Positions 7,231-16,666 of a stretch of 64,000 nt of DNA are shown here, one piece after another. The stretch is from Psychrobacter sp. AH5. Lineage in GTDB: Bacteria; Pseudomonadota; Gammaproteobacteria; Pseudomonadales; Moraxellaceae. Below the pieces are notes generated by a model. That model saw only the letters and a list, made by a program, of their open reading frames with translations, had not been told where the DNA came from and did not search any database. The position numbers were made by a program, and so were the translations under genes. How positions within the stretch are numbered: the stretch's first letter is position 1; the number at the start of each line of letters is the position of its first letter. The stretch spans positions 2,480,001 to 2,544,000 of the forward strand of contig NZ_JAMBMT010000001.1 of NCBI RefSeq assembly GCF_040371085.1, given 5' to 3'.

Positions 7231-7548
7231 TTATTTAGTAGGCGCGGTGATTGCTACGGCTCGTTCAGGTTTGGGCAATTTATACTGCTTACCTGATTCG
7301 TTCTCTAGATCGAGAGTGTTTATACCCACATTTGGCGTGGGATATAAGGGTACGAATGGCGCGGTTTGCGCGTCAACTGGCAGTTGTAGTGGAGCCAGCT
7401 TTTGGCTTTGCTGATAATCCAAACTGCCATTGTCGCGTTTGCCGACTACCTCTTTTATCGATTGGCAACCGCTCAGGGCTAAGGTAGTGCCCAAAATGAT
7501 TGCCAGCGTCGCCGGAAACATATTAGGGATGGTTAATGATGTTTTCAT
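7231..7548 (-). CDS. bamC: BamC-like mini-lipoprotein
   Basis: A 105-residue lipoprotein: signal peptide with a good lipobox LALSGC (Cys28) and a mature chain of only 78 residues. The mature sequence resembles just the unstructured N-terminal lasso of E. coli BamC: D-Y-x-x-S-x-x-LAPL-LP, then a Pro-rich stretch, then KLPKPERAVAI near the end. Full-length BamC is about 344 residues with two helix-grip domains, which are absent here. Position supports the call, since bamC lies between dapA and purC in E. coli. The E. coli lasso is the part that binds BamD, so a retained Bam-complex role is inferred. Sequence similarity alone is weak. Confidence 0.7.
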   Translation of the reverse strand: MKTSLTIPNMFPATLAIILGTTLALSGCQSIKEVVGKRDNGSLDYQQSQKLAPLQLPVDAQTAPFVPLYPTPNVGINTLDLENESGKQYKLPKPERAVAITAPTK

Positions 7549-7626
7549 CCTATTATCTCTGTATTATCTTAAAAGTTAGCGATCATTAGTCATAGTAATT
7601 TACTATCGGCAATAGAGGCTGAATTA

Positions 7627-8532
7627 CTAAAGCAGGTTTGCTTTTATCAAAGCCTCATCGATAGTGCTGTGATGCTCTTTAGCTAACCAAACTAGTGGCA
7701 AGCGAATGCCTTTATCTATCATGCCCATTTTGTGTAGCGCATATTTTGCAGGAATAGGACTGGACTCAATAAATAAGTCGCGGTGCAGATGTTTGATGAC
7801 ATCATGAGCCTCTTTGGCGGCATTAAAATCACCACGCAAGGCTGCTGAGAAAGTCTCGCTCATCGCTTTTGGCGCAACGTTAGCTGTGACTGAGATATTG
7901 CCTTTTGCCCCAAATCTCATAAGCTCAAGAGCGGTACCGTCATCACCGGATAGCACAATCATTTTGTCGCCTAGCGCTGTGATAAGCTGCTCGCCGCGAG
8001 CCACCGAACCGGTAGCATCTTTTATAGCGACGATATTATCAATATCGGCTAAGCGCTCGACTGTAGCTTGGGCGATATCGACCACGGTACGACCCGGTAC
8101 ATTATAGAGCATTTGCGGCATAGCTACTGCTTCAGCGATAGCTTTGTAGTGCTGATATAAGCCCTCTTGTGGCGGCTTATTATAATAAGGCGCGACAAGT
8201 AGCGCGCAATCAGCGCCCGCATCTTTGGCATCTTGAGTAAGCTTGATAGCTTCGGTAGTATTATTAGCGCCAGTACCAGCGATAACTGGAACCCGGCCTT
8301 TGACGTGCTGCACATAAAAGCGAATAACTTCACTGTGCTCTGCCATAGATAGTGTCGCTGACTCGCCAGTAGTACCTACCGCTACTAAGCAGTGAGTCCC
8401 CTGCTCGATTTGCCAGTCTATGAGATCTGCTAGACGTTTATAATCGACCTTGCCATCAGGATGCATGGGCGTCACTAAGGCTACCATTGAGCCTTGTAAT
8501 TGGGTTTTGATATCGTCGTATGCTGTACTCAT
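7627..8532 (-). CDS. dapA: 4-hydroxy-tetrahydrodipicolinate synthase
   Basis: Condenses pyruvate with aspartate semialdehyde in the lysine/meso-diaminopimelate pathway (EC 4.3.3.7). It is a TIM-barrel protein of about 300 residues, the usual size. The Schiff-base lysine lies in VAIKDATG, the proton-relay tyrosine and neighbouring Arg in MLYNVPGRT, and the catalytic threonine in VGTTGES. ATG 8532 is chosen over ATG 8538 because TAAGG is spaced seven bases from it and only one base from the other. It leads the dapA-bamC-purC group. Confidence 0.96.
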   Translation of the reverse strand: MSTAYDDIKTQLQGSMVALVTPMHPDGKVDYKRLADLIDWQIEQGTHCLVAVGTTGESATLSMAEHSEVIRFYVQHVKGRVPVIAGTGANNTTEAIKLTQDAKDAGADCALLVAPYYNKPPQEGLYQHYKAIAEAVAMPQMLYNVPGRTVVDIAQATVERLADIDNIVAIKDATGSVARGEQLITALGDKMIVLSGDDGTALELMRFGAKGNISVTANVAPKAMSETFSAALRGDFNAAKEAHDVIKHLHRDLFIESSPIPAKYALHKMGMIDKGIRLPLVWLAKEHHSTIDEALIKANLL

Positions 8533-8764
8533 AACCATGCCTTACTGTTTTTTCAGGGTAACATTGTCAATTTAGTATAAAACTATATATAAATATAACG
8601 TTGTGATTTGGGCGTATTGGGGTTTTATAGCTACCATTATAGGCAGTTATAAATGCCCGCTAGTGTAGCATATTTTAGGGACGCTACTAGCTGTCAATTA
8701 ATGCTTGCATTGTTAATAATACCGTTAAACGGTGTCTTAAAGCTAAAGCCTTAAAGCTCTCTTG

Positions 8765-10225
8765 CTATTCTATGCGCAGACCGATAATAGCAGGAATACC
8801 TTGGCGCACCACCTCTATAGTAACGACACCTTGCTTGGGCAGTGATGAGATAGCACTAGTAAAATCAGTCACTTTTTTAATCGACTTTTGATGCAGGTTA
8901 GTGACGATATCGCCGGCCATGATACCAGAGCGCGCCGCAAGGCCAGTAGGATCAACTGCGGTGACCAACACCCCAACCTTACCTTCCGAGGCAAACTGCG
9001 CTTGTTCATCAGCGGTCAAATCCCGTAGCCTTAGCCCTAGCTGCACCTCATTATTTTGTTGATCGCGGCCTTGAGCTTGCACATCGCTTGGCGCTTGACT
9101 CAGATTACCTCTCAAAATCAAGCGCTTACCATTTCGCTGTACTTGTACCTGAAAAGGATCGTTTGGACGGGCGCGATTGAGCAGATTGAGTAGATCATCT
9201 GTGCGTACAATTGGCACCTCATTATATTGCAAAATGATATCACCGGTCTTCAAACCTGCTTTTTGCGCCGGAGAGTCAGGTGAGACTCGCGTTAATAGTG
9301 CCCCTTGAGGCCGTGATAGCTTATACACTTCGGCCAAATTACGATCGATATCTTGAGGATAGATTCCTAAATAAGCGCGCGTCACCTCGCCGTTACTCTT
9401 AAGCTGCTCATAGATGTCCATCGCCGCATTCATCGGAATAGAGAAAGATAAGCCCATATAGCCGCCCGTACCACTAAAGATACGCGAGTTGATACCGATG
9501 ACCTCGCCGCGTTTATTAAACAGTGGGCCGCCGGAGTTACCGGGGTTGAGAGCCACGTCCGTCTGAATAAACGGTACACTAGTCTCGCGCGAGAAGCTGC
9601 GTGATTTTGCACTGACAATACCAGCAGAAGCAGAATAATCAAAACCAAAAGGCGAGCCTATAGCCAATACCGGCTCCCCTACTTTAAGCAAGTTTGAGTC
9701 GCCAATGATTAAAGCCGGAAAACGCTCTCCTTTGACCTTTAATACTGCAACATCGGAGCGCTCGTCACTGCCTACTAGTACAGCGTCAAGCTCTGTCCGA
9801 TCATTTAAGGTAACGGTAATCTTGTCCGCGCCGTCGACCACATGATGGTTGGTGAGCATATAGCCATCACTGGTGACAAAAAACCCCGTGCCATAAGCAT
9901 GTTGAATGGCAGGGGTAGCGGGCTGATCAGGGATACGGATACGATTACCAAAGAACTGACGTAATAGCTCTGCCGTTTGCGCTTTGGCCAGCTCCTCTTC
10001 ACTAATATTAGTAGTGACATTGACACGGGCAACGCCAGGGGTGACCTGCTGCACTAGCTCTGAGAAATCAGTACTAGCTACCGCCGCTTGTGCAGGAGTT
10101 GTCATTAAGCTACTAGTGACCATAGCTCCGGTACCTAGCGCTAAGCCCAATAAACTAAGCTGCGCTCCACGCGCACTACGCTGCAACCAATATCTAAAGC
10201 GGTAATCGATCAGTTGCTTCGCCAT
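8765..10225 (-). CDS. HtrA/Do-family periplasmic serine protease (DegQ/MucD type)
   Basis: A 486-residue envelope quality-control protease. An N-terminal signal region with a hydrophobic core ends near AQA-A (about residue 48). The trypsin-like domain has the full triad: His128 in TNHHVV, Asp158 in SDVAV and Ser231 in GNSGGP. Two PDZ domains follow (about 275-370 and 390-486), with the typical GAL-x-x-V-x-P-x-S-PA-KAGL segment. Length and two PDZ domains suit DegQ/DegP/MucD; the Q-linker of DegP appears shortened. It stands alone, 230 bases before dapA on the same strand, and probably has its own promoter in the long upstream spacer. Confidence 0.95.
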   Translation of the reverse strand: MAKQLIDYRFRYWLQRSARGAQLSLLGLALGTGAMVTSSLMTTPAQAAVASTDFSELVQQVTPGVARVNVTTNISEEELAKAQTAELLRQFFGNRIRIPDQPATPAIQHAYGTGFFVTSDGYMLTNHHVVDGADKITVTLNDRTELDAVLVGSDERSDVAVLKVKGERFPALIIGDSNLLKVGEPVLAIGSPFGFDYSASAGIVSAKSRSFSRETSVPFIQTDVALNPGNSGGPLFNKRGEVIGINSRIFSGTGGYMGLSFSIPMNAAMDIYEQLKSNGEVTRAYLGIYPQDIDRNLAEVYKLSRPQGALLTRVSPDSPAQKAGLKTGDIILQYNEVPIVRTDDLLNLLNRARPNDPFQVQVQRNGKRLILRGNLSQAPSDVQAQGRDQQNNEVQLGLRLRDLTADEQAQFASEGKVGVLVTAVDPTGLAARSGIMAGDIVTNLHQKSIKKVTDFTSAISSLPKQGVVTIEVVRQGIPAIIGLRIE

Positions 10226-10821
10226 ATCCTTCCCCTTGTCCTAACTTCATATTATTATTTATTAACTGGTGATAATTATTGGTATTTAACTATCTATAAA
10301 AATAGCTATGATGCAAGATACTTTTTATTCAAGTCATACAAAAAAGACTCTAAGTATGAGGCAATTTTTGTATGAATAATAGCTATCTCTATCCACTTAT
10401 TGCTAAGTGAATAGTTAAGATATCTTAATAGATTAGCGATTACATAACTAGAGGTAAAGTCCGGCTTTAAGCGAGCGAATACAACTCAAATAAAATCATG
10501 CTATTATAACAAACCAAATAATATATCAGGTAAACAAAAGTCAGCTTAAATAAGTGATTTAGCTTAGCTTATAGGACAACCTTAAGGCTAACTGAATCAA
10601 TAGTGATGGTTTGTTACCTCAAAACTCCTCGTCATTATTCTAATGTCAATCTGCCTTACGGTTTGTAATCATTATTTTGCGTTTTATTACCCAAAGATTT
10701 TTTGCAGTAATAAACATAAAGCTCTATACACTACGGCACAAACGCGCTCAGCGCTTTATAAGATTACGGCATAGACGCTAGAGTAAGTAAAGTATGAGAA
10801 GTTTATAAAAAGGATTAATTT
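10226..10821. other. Divergent promoter region between htrA and the antiporter gene
   Basis: About 600 AT-rich bases separating two divergent genes, so at least two promoters are expected. Small hairpins are visible (for example CACTTA-TTGC-TAAGTG near 10396-10411, and an AGCGC-rich palindrome near 10745-10757). No open frame has a convincing ribosome binding site, and no RNA gene was recognised. AAGGA precedes the ATG at 10822. Confidence 0.5.
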
Positions 10822-13053
10822 ATGGATACCGCCCTATTACTATCTGGCGTAGTGGGTGTTGGCATTGCCGCCCAATGGCTAGCTTGGTATTTAAAGCAAC
10901 CGTCCATTTTGTTTTTGTTATTGATTGGCATTGTCATCGGACCGATACTCGGCATCTTTGATCCTGACTTGGTACTAGGCGAGCTGATGTTCCCTTTTAT
11001 CTCTTTGGGTGTAGCGATTATTCTCTTTGAGGGCTCTTTGACTTTGGAGTTTGATGAGATCAAGCAGCACGGTACAGTAGTACAGATGTTGGTCTCGGTC
11101 GGCGTCCTTATTACTATCGCCATCGTGGCGCTTTCAACTTATCTATTATTCGATGTTGATCCTTTAATTGCCCTATTATTCGGGGCTTTAGTCTGTGTGA
11201 CTGGCCCCACGGTGATTATGCCGCTACTACGCAGTGTCCGGCCGAACAAGACCATCTCCAATATTCTAAAGTGGGAAGGTATTATTATCGATCCCATTGG
11301 CGCTATTGCGGTGGTATTGGTCTATGAATATATCATCTCCGGCGGGCAGGCCAGTAGTCTATTGCTATTCGCTAAAATTGTGGTGTTGGCAACCGCTATA
11401 GGTCTGGCTGGAGCCTGGGTGTTAGCGTTTTTGATGCGCCGCCATATGGTGCCTGAGTTTTTGCGTAACGTCTTTACTCTAGCTTTTGTGTTAGTGCTGT
11501 TTTCGATATCGAATCATTTGGAGCATGAGTCTGGGCTGTTGACGGTCACGGTATTAGGGGTGGCGCTGGCTAACTGGCCAAAGTTCCCACGCGATACTAT
11601 TTTGGAGTTCAATGAATCGCTGACGGTCCTGCTGATATCGGTGCTATTTATTATCCTTGCTGCCCGTGTTGAGCTTGCCAGTCTGCTCAGCGTTGGTTTT
11701 GCCGGCTTGATACTGTTAGCTATCGTCATGCTAGTGGCGCGTCCGTTATCGGTTTGGGCCTCCTCCATTGGCTCTAATCTAAAAACCAATGAGAAGCTGA
11801 TGATCAGCTGGATTGGTCCACGCGGTATCGTCGCCGCTGCTATCTCATCGCTGTTTGCTATTCGTCTTCAAGAGTATGATATTCAAGGCGTGGAGCTGTT
11901 AGTGCCGCTGGTGTTTATGGTGATTATCGGTACAGTGATGATTCAGGGCTTGGGTGCCAAATTCGTTGGCAACTTGCTAGGCGTCCGTGAGCCTGAGACC
12001 AATGGTATCTTGATTGTCGGCTCCAACCCTATCGCGCTATTGGTCGCCACCTCCTTAAAAGAGCAAGGCTTCGATGTCATTGTGGCTCATAATAACTATA
12101 CCAATATCGCGCGCGCCCGTATGAGTGGTCTACGCACTTATTTTGGTAACCCTATCTCCGATCACGCCGATCATCATCTTGATCTGATTGGTATTGGCCA
12201 CCTGTTTGCCATGAGTATGGATAAAGAGATGAACACTTTATCTGAGATTCATTATCGTCATGAGTTTGGTGAGCGTAAGCTATATCGTCTCAAATTCAGT
12301 GAAGAGAAAGTTAAAAGCGAGCGCGATGACAAGCAGTCAAACTTCAGCTCGCAGTGGCTGTTTGGTAAAGATGTGACTTATACTAAGCTTGCCAGCATGC
12401 TCTCCAAAAAAGCCAAAATTAAGATCACTAACATCACCGATAGTTATAGCTTTGAGCAATATAAAGCCGATAATAAGCAATTTGTACCGCTGTATACTAT
12501 TGATAAAGAAGGTAAGCTGCACGTTATCACTGATAGATTCGATGGCACAGTCTCCAAAGATCGTAAGCTTATTGCTTTAGTAGTCGATGATGAGGTACAG
12601 CCCAAGCCGGTAGATGTCACGGCTAAACAAGAGCAGGCTCGTATTGCCGCTGATGCTGATTTTGAAGCCAACTATAAGGCACCTGAAAAACGTAAAGAAA
12701 AAGAGCTAGTAGCAGAAGTCGCTATCGATAGTGATAAGCAAGCAAACGAGGTAGCCGCAGCAGCTAGCGCCTCTCAAGCAGCAAATACTGCTGATAATAC
12801 TCAGCCAGTAGCGCAGACAAGCAAAGAAGCCAATCTAGCTGACAATACTGCTAAAGGCGGCAAAGCGGATAATACAGCGATCAAGGTAAAGACTGAAACC
12901 GCAACCAATGTCAGTGGCCGCGCGCCAAAGACTAAGTCGGGCTCGCTTGACCCTAACCGCTTCCCTGATAGTGGCGATAATAGCAGTAGTCATATTGAGG
13001 CTGAGACTGAAAATACTGATAAAAACAGTGATGATAAAAATAGCGCTAAATAA
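10822..13053 (+). CDS. CPA1-type Na+(K+)/H+ antiporter with RCK-like domain
   Basis: A 743-residue inner-membrane transporter. Residues 1 to about 390 form roughly a dozen membrane helices of the NhaP/CPA1 type, with the conserved stretches FEGSLTL, GPTVIMPLL, EGIIIDPIGA and ISWIGPRGIVAAA. A nucleotide-binding TrkA-N/RCK-like domain follows (about 393-560, beginning NGILIVGSNPIALLVATSL). The last 120 or so residues are low-complexity, rich in Ala, Asp, Lys and Asn, and look disordered. It exchanges cations for protons, probably for pH and salt homeostasis; the ion is not readable. It is alone, with its own ribosome binding site (AAAAGGA) and a strong shared terminator. Confidence 0.9.
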   Translation: MDTALLLSGVVGVGIAAQWLAWYLKQPSILFLLLIGIVIGPILGIFDPDLVLGELMFPFISLGVAIILFEGSLTLEFDEIKQHGTVVQMLVSVGVLITIAIVALSTYLLFDVDPLIALLFGALVCVTGPTVIMPLLRSVRPNKTISNILKWEGIIIDPIGAIAVVLVYEYIISGGQASSLLLFAKIVVLATAIGLAGAWVLAFLMRRHMVPEFLRNVFTLAFVLVLFSISNHLEHESGLLTVTVLGVALANWPKFPRDTILEFNESLTVLLISVLFIILAARVELASLLSVGFAGLILLAIVMLVARPLSVWASSIGSNLKTNEKLMISWIGPRGIVAAAISSLFAIRLQEYDIQGVELLVPLVFMVIIGTVMIQGLGAKFVGNLLGVREPETNGILIVGSNPIALLVATSLKEQGFDVIVAHNNYTNIARARMSGLRTYFGNPISDHADHHLDLIGIGHLFAMSMDKEMNTLSEIHYRHEFGERKLYRLKFSEEKVKSERDDKQSNFSSQWLFGKDVTYTKLASMLSKKAKIKITNITDSYSFEQYKADNKQFVPLYTIDKEGKLHVITDRFDGTVSKDRKLIALVVDDEVQPKPVDVTAKQEQARIAADADFEANYKAPEKRKEKELVAEVAIDSDKQANEVAAAASASQAANTADNTQPVAQTSKEANLADNTAKGGKADNTAIKVKTETATNVSGRAPKTKSGSLDPNRFPDSGDNSSSHIEAETENTDKNSDDKNSAK

Positions 13054-13080
13054 CTTTTATCACTCGCCTACAACTGACCA

Positions 13081-13118
13081 AAAAAACGCCAACTTATGGA
13101 GTTAAGTTGGCGTTTTTT
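13081..13118. terminator. Strong bidirectional terminator between antiporter gene and tmk
   Basis: The sixteen-base arms 13081-13096 and 13103-13118 are perfectly complementary around a six-base loop, with T6 on either strand. It serves two convergent genes. Confidence 0.92.
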
Positions 13119-13130
13119 ACTAGATAAGGA

Positions 13131-13769
13131 CTAAAGCAAATCAAAGCTGTTCTGTACCGTCTGCCAAATCCGCGCTTCTACTTCGGCACTACTACCCGAG
13201 GCGTCAATACGCTGGATACGCTCAGGATGCTGCGCAGCCAGCGTACTAAACCCAGCATAGACTCTAGTAAAAAAATCCATCGCTTGTTGCTCAAAGCGAT
13301 CAGCAGCGCTGCGTTTGCCTGCACGGATCATACCTTCTAGTACTGGCAGATCTAACCATAACGTCAGCTCAGGTAACGGCGTAATAAATTGCTCGATTAA
13401 GCTATCAATCTTTGCCAAAATCTCACTATCACCGTCCGCTCGACCATAGCCTTGATAAGCGATAGTAGAGTCGGTAAAGCGATCACAGATTACCCACGAC
13501 CCGCGCTGTATTGCAGGCACAATGACTTGCTGCAAATGATCACAGCGCGCGGCAAACAGTAGTAATAGCTCGGTATCATCATTGATGTCAGTGGCCGGAT
13601 CTAATAGTATCTCGCGTAGGCGCTCGGCAAATGCGCTACCGCCCGGCTCACGAGTACGAATATAGTCGATACCGGCTGCCTGCAAACGCTGACACAAGCC
13701 GTCGATAGCAGTAGTCTTGCCTACCCCTTCGGTGCCTTCAAAGCTAATAAATCGACCTACTGTTTTCAC
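13131..13769 (-). CDS. tmk: Thymidylate kinase
   Basis: Phosphorylates dTMP to dTDP with ATP (EC 2.7.4.9), an essential step of dTTP synthesis. The 212 residues fit the family. The P-loop is EGTEGVGKTT (residues 11-20), the dTMP-binding segment is TREPGGS, and DRF-x-DSTIAYQGYGR gives the DRY-like and substrate motifs. A lid region with RSAADRFE follows. It is the last gene of the pabC-mltG-tmk order known from E. coli, 60 bases after mltG. holB, the next gene in E. coli, is not here. Confidence 0.96.
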   Translation of the reverse strand: MKTVGRFISFEGTEGVGKTTAIDGLCQRLQAAGIDYIRTREPGGSAFAERLREILLDPATDINDDTELLLLFAARCDHLQQVIVPAIQRGSWVICDRFTDSTIAYQGYGRADGDSEILAKIDSLIEQFITPLPELTLWLDLPVLEGMIRAGKRSAADRFEQQAMDFFTRVYAGFSTLAAQHPERIQRIDASGSSAEVEARIWQTVQNSFDLL

Positions 13770-13829
13770 GTATTTCCTTAAGATATTAAGCTAATGGTAG
13801 TTTTTATCAAAGCTTATTAAAGACTAGTT

Positions 13830-15113
13830 TTATTCACTAGGCGGAGTTTGTGCCTTTTTTTCGCGCATAACCTTTAGGTACTCTTGCACCGCTTTGTTGT
13901 GCTCCGCTAAGCTATTGGTAAATTTATGACCGCCGGTACCGGTCGCCACAAAGTATAGAGCTTGGCTATCGGCAGGATGCAAAGTGGCATCGATAGAGGC
14001 AGGCGATGGTAGCGATATCGGCGTTGGTGGTAAGCCATCGATCTGATAAGTGTTATAGCCGGTCTTTTCATCGATATCTTTACGGCGAATATTACCATCG
14101 TAGCGGCTGCCCATACCATAAATAATAGTTGGATCGGTTTGCAAGCGCATGCCCATTTTTAAGCGATTATTAAAGACCGCTGACACTAATGGACGCTCAT
14201 CGCTAACGCTGGTTTCTTTTTCGATAATAGAGGCCATAATCAGCGCCTCATAAGGGCTATCATAAGGTAGATCTGGCGCGCGATTTTCCCACGCCTCTGT
14301 CAAGGCTTGCTGTTGACGCTTATAGAGATCTGTTAATACTTGCTTGTCGGTCGCGCCTTCACCATAGTAGTAAGTGTCTGGTGTAAACCAGCCCTCCAAA
14401 TTATAGCTGACAATAGGATCGCTACTACTCGTCACCGACTCTGGCAATATCCCGACCAAATCCAAGGCCTCAGCAATACTAGCATTGTCGGCTCCATCGA
14501 CTAATACTTCTTTGACGATACCCTCATTATCACGCAAGTTTTGATACAGATCGCTTGCGGTTTTACCTTCGATGACTTGTACTTTTACCATCGCTACTTT
14601 TGCGCCCTGGCCTAATATATGTATAGCTTCTGCAATCGTTGGGTTCTCAGGCAATGGATAGATACCAGCATGCAGTGGGCCATCGACTTGCGACTTGATA
14701 TAGAGCTTGGCAATACTGGCAGAAAACAGCGGAATCTGTTTTTGCCACTGCGCCAATAAGCCATAATAGGTATCGCCTGCGCCGATAGTAACTTTTTGGG
14801 CCGGCTGAGTGATACGGCCAAACAACGTCTGATAAACCATAACCAACAAAAAGGCGGCAATGAGCCCTAGCACTAATAATATCTGGTAGCCGCGCTGCAT
14901 AAAAAATGATTGATTGTCTTTTTTGTAGCGTCTGGGTTTACTCTTACCACTAATCAATGAGACATCGGTGGCGGGCACTTTGTCCAAGTCATCGCTATCA
15001 TTATGCGTAGCGGTCGGCTCTAAGGTTGATGAGTCATCAACCTCAGCGTTTGGCTCAGTAGCGGCATTGTCATCAGGCTTATTGGCAGGGTTTTCGGGTG
15101 TTGGCGTGCTCAT
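13830..15113 (-). CDS. mltG: Endolytic murein transglycosylase MltG (YceG)
   Basis: An inner-membrane lytic transglycosylase that cleaves nascent glycan strands and sets their length. A disordered, acidic cytoplasmic N-terminus (about 1-70) precedes one membrane helix (about 77-95) and a periplasmic YceG domain. The catalytic glutamate lies in ASIIEKETS (Glu298, equivalent to E. coli Glu218), followed by FNNRL-x-x-GMRLQTDPTIIYGMG, the family signature. At 427 residues it is longer than E. coli MltG (340), mostly through the N-terminal tail. Upstream the expected pabC has been displaced by the dpnI cassette, so mltG must now be transcribed from within or beside that insert. Confidence 0.96.
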   Translation of the reverse strand: MSTPTPENPANKPDDNAATEPNAEVDDSSTLEPTATHNDSDDLDKVPATDVSLISGKSKPRRYKKDNQSFFMQRGYQILLVLGLIAAFLLVMVYQTLFGRITQPAQKVTIGAGDTYYGLLAQWQKQIPLFSASIAKLYIKSQVDGPLHAGIYPLPENPTIAEAIHILGQGAKVAMVKVQVIEGKTASDLYQNLRDNEGIVKEVLVDGADNASIAEALDLVGILPESVTSSSDPIVSYNLEGWFTPDTYYYGEGATDKQVLTDLYKRQQQALTEAWENRAPDLPYDSPYEALIMASIIEKETSVSDERPLVSAVFNNRLKMGMRLQTDPTIIYGMGSRYDGNIRRKDIDEKTGYNTYQIDGLPPTPISLPSPASIDATLHPADSQALYFVATGTGGHKFTNSLAEHNKAVQEYLKVMREKKAQTPPSE

Positions 15114-15271
15114 GGTAACTCAAAGGCAGAAGTTTGCTAGAATTTAGCATTGAACCGTGTGCTTTTCAATGGTATTTGCTTAGCTTGTGAAATATCTTAG
15201 GGTTTGTGGCAGATTTTATGGCTTAATAGCTATTATTATATCGATAACACTCAAAATAAAGAACGCTCATT

Positions 15272-16036
15272 ATGGATTTAAACTTCAATCGACAGCTCGC
15301 TAGCACCTATAAATCCCCTAGCCAAATTATCCGAGTATTGAGCGAAGACTGGGTCGCCAAACAAAGCTATTGTCCAAATTGTAGCAATCAGCCTTTAGCT
15401 GAATTTGATAATAACAAGCCTGTCGCTGATTTTTATTGTGCTAATTGTAGCGAACAATTTGAGTTAAAAAGTAAAAAGGCCAAGCTAAGTCAAATCATTA
15501 ATGACGGCGCTTATGACACTATGATTGAGCGTATCAATAGTGAGAATAATCCCAGTTTTTTCTTTTTGACTTATTCAGCACAGTTTATAGTTAATAACTT
15601 TTTAATTATCCCTAAGCAATTTTTTAAGCCTGACATTATTATCAAACGTAAGCCCTTGTCAGCCACAGCTAAACGCGCCGGTTGGGTTGGCTGTAATATT
15701 GATTTACGTAAAGTACCTAGTTCTGGGAAAGTTTTTTTAGTCAAAAACGAAAAGATAATTCCGCGCGAAAATGTCACTCAGCAATTTCAAAAAACGCTTT
15801 TTTTACGGCAGCAATCGCTAGACTCACGCGGTTGGACATTAGATCTTTGGCAGTGTATTGATAGACTTGATGACAAGTTTTCATTGCAGCAAGTTTATAT
15901 TTTTACAGATGAATTACAGCTTAAGCATCCTGACAATAATCACATCAAAGACAAAATCCGCCAACAGCTGCAAGTGTTACGGGACAAAGGTATTATTGAA
16001 TTTTTGGGTCGTGGTCATTATCGGAAGTTATATTGA
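15272..16036 (+). CDS. dpnI: DpnI-like methyl-directed restriction endonuclease
   Basis: A very close homologue of Streptococcus pneumoniae DpnI, also 254 residues, a Type IIM enzyme that cuts GATC only when the adenine is methylated. The PD-(D/E)XK active site is intact: Asp53 in PVADFYC, then Glu64 and Lys66 in FELKSK. Zinc-binding cysteines are at 34, 37, 56 and 59. Other near-identical blocks are INDGAYDTM, NNPSFFFLTY, KRAGWVGCNIDL and the C-terminal winged-helix segment IKDKIRQQLQVLRDKGIIEF, which also reads the methyl group in DpnI. It is AT-rich compared with its neighbours and points opposite to mltG/pabC, as expected for acquired DNA. No methylase gene is present or needed. Confidence 0.95.
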   Translation: MDLNFNRQLASTYKSPSQIIRVLSEDWVAKQSYCPNCSNQPLAEFDNNKPVADFYCANCSEQFELKSKKAKLSQIINDGAYDTMIERINSENNPSFFFLTYSAQFIVNNFLIIPKQFFKPDIIIKRKPLSATAKRAGWVGCNIDLRKVPSSGKVFLVKNEKIIPRENVTQQFQKTLFLRQQSLDSRGWTLDLWQCIDRLDDKFSLQQVYIFTDELQLKHPDNNHIKDKIRQQLQVLRDKGIIEFLGRGHYRKLY

Positions 16037-16037
16037 T

Positions 16038-16526
16038 TTACACATCATCCCAAAGAGGCAGGTTTTTAATCGCTAATAGATGTTTATGATATTCATGTGG
16101 TAGATAGTCCTTCTCTAACTCATCATTAACGGCAAAAAAATGATGTGGATTGTCATAAACATAGTTACAGGGTTTATTTTTTACCTGTTTATTCCACTGC
16201 CATAATAACGCTAATGGTGTGCGTACAGGATTAGTAAAAGCTTGAGCTTTGATAATTATTGCACACATTACCAATTCTTCATGATGAATTTTATCTATCT
16301 CTTTTTCTAATATTTCTCTCCTAGTATGCGCATAATCAAATACGCCGCCATAGGCTACATATCTTTTACTTCTCTCAAAATAAATAACCTTAAGAGCAAG
16401 TTCTGTCTTAGTATTCAGATAAGCAAACTCATTAGGATAGCTTCTAGCCTTACGGCATAGTTTGGTGAAGATCATTAATCGACGAATTTGTAGCGGAATT
16501 CTTTGCTCTTCATAAATTGCGCGCAT
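16038..16526 (-). CDS. Unknown protein inside the DpnI cassette (orfX)
   Basis: A 162-residue protein I do not recognise. It lies between the dpnI-like and dpnD-like genes on the opposite strand, its stop one base from the dpnI stop. The ATG at 16526 has an AAAGGA about nine bases upstream. The sequence is basic at the N-terminus (QIRRLMIFTKLCRKARSY), mixed helical, with many aromatic and His residues towards the C-terminus (NYVYDNPHHFF, HEYHKHLL). No signal peptide or membrane segment is seen. AT-richness matches dpnI. Its conserved placement would suggest a role in the restriction system, but nothing in the sequence shows one. Confidence 0.65.
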   Translation of the reverse strand: MRAIYEEQRIPLQIRRLMIFTKLCRKARSYPNEFAYLNTKTELALKVIYFERSKRYVAYGGVFDYAHTRREILEKEIDKIHHEELVMCAIIIKAQAFTNPVRTPLALLWQWNKQVKNKPCNYVYDNPHHFFAVNDELEKDYLPHEYHKHLLAIKNLPLWDDV

Positions 16527-16666
16527 TAGATATCATCCTTTGTTAAAGACCATAGCATTGATCGATTAGCGTCAATGCACAAGCATAGTTAACAAAAGAC
16601 GATCACTTCTCCCAGTTACTTTTGCTACGATCACCAGCACAGTATCTAGCAAAAGGCAGAGCAGTG

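Noticed and set aside
15272..16036. A companion DNA methylase for the DpnI-like enzyme
   Set aside because: DpnI-type enzymes cut methylated sites and need no protective methylase; none of the neighbouring genes has methylase motifs for DNA.
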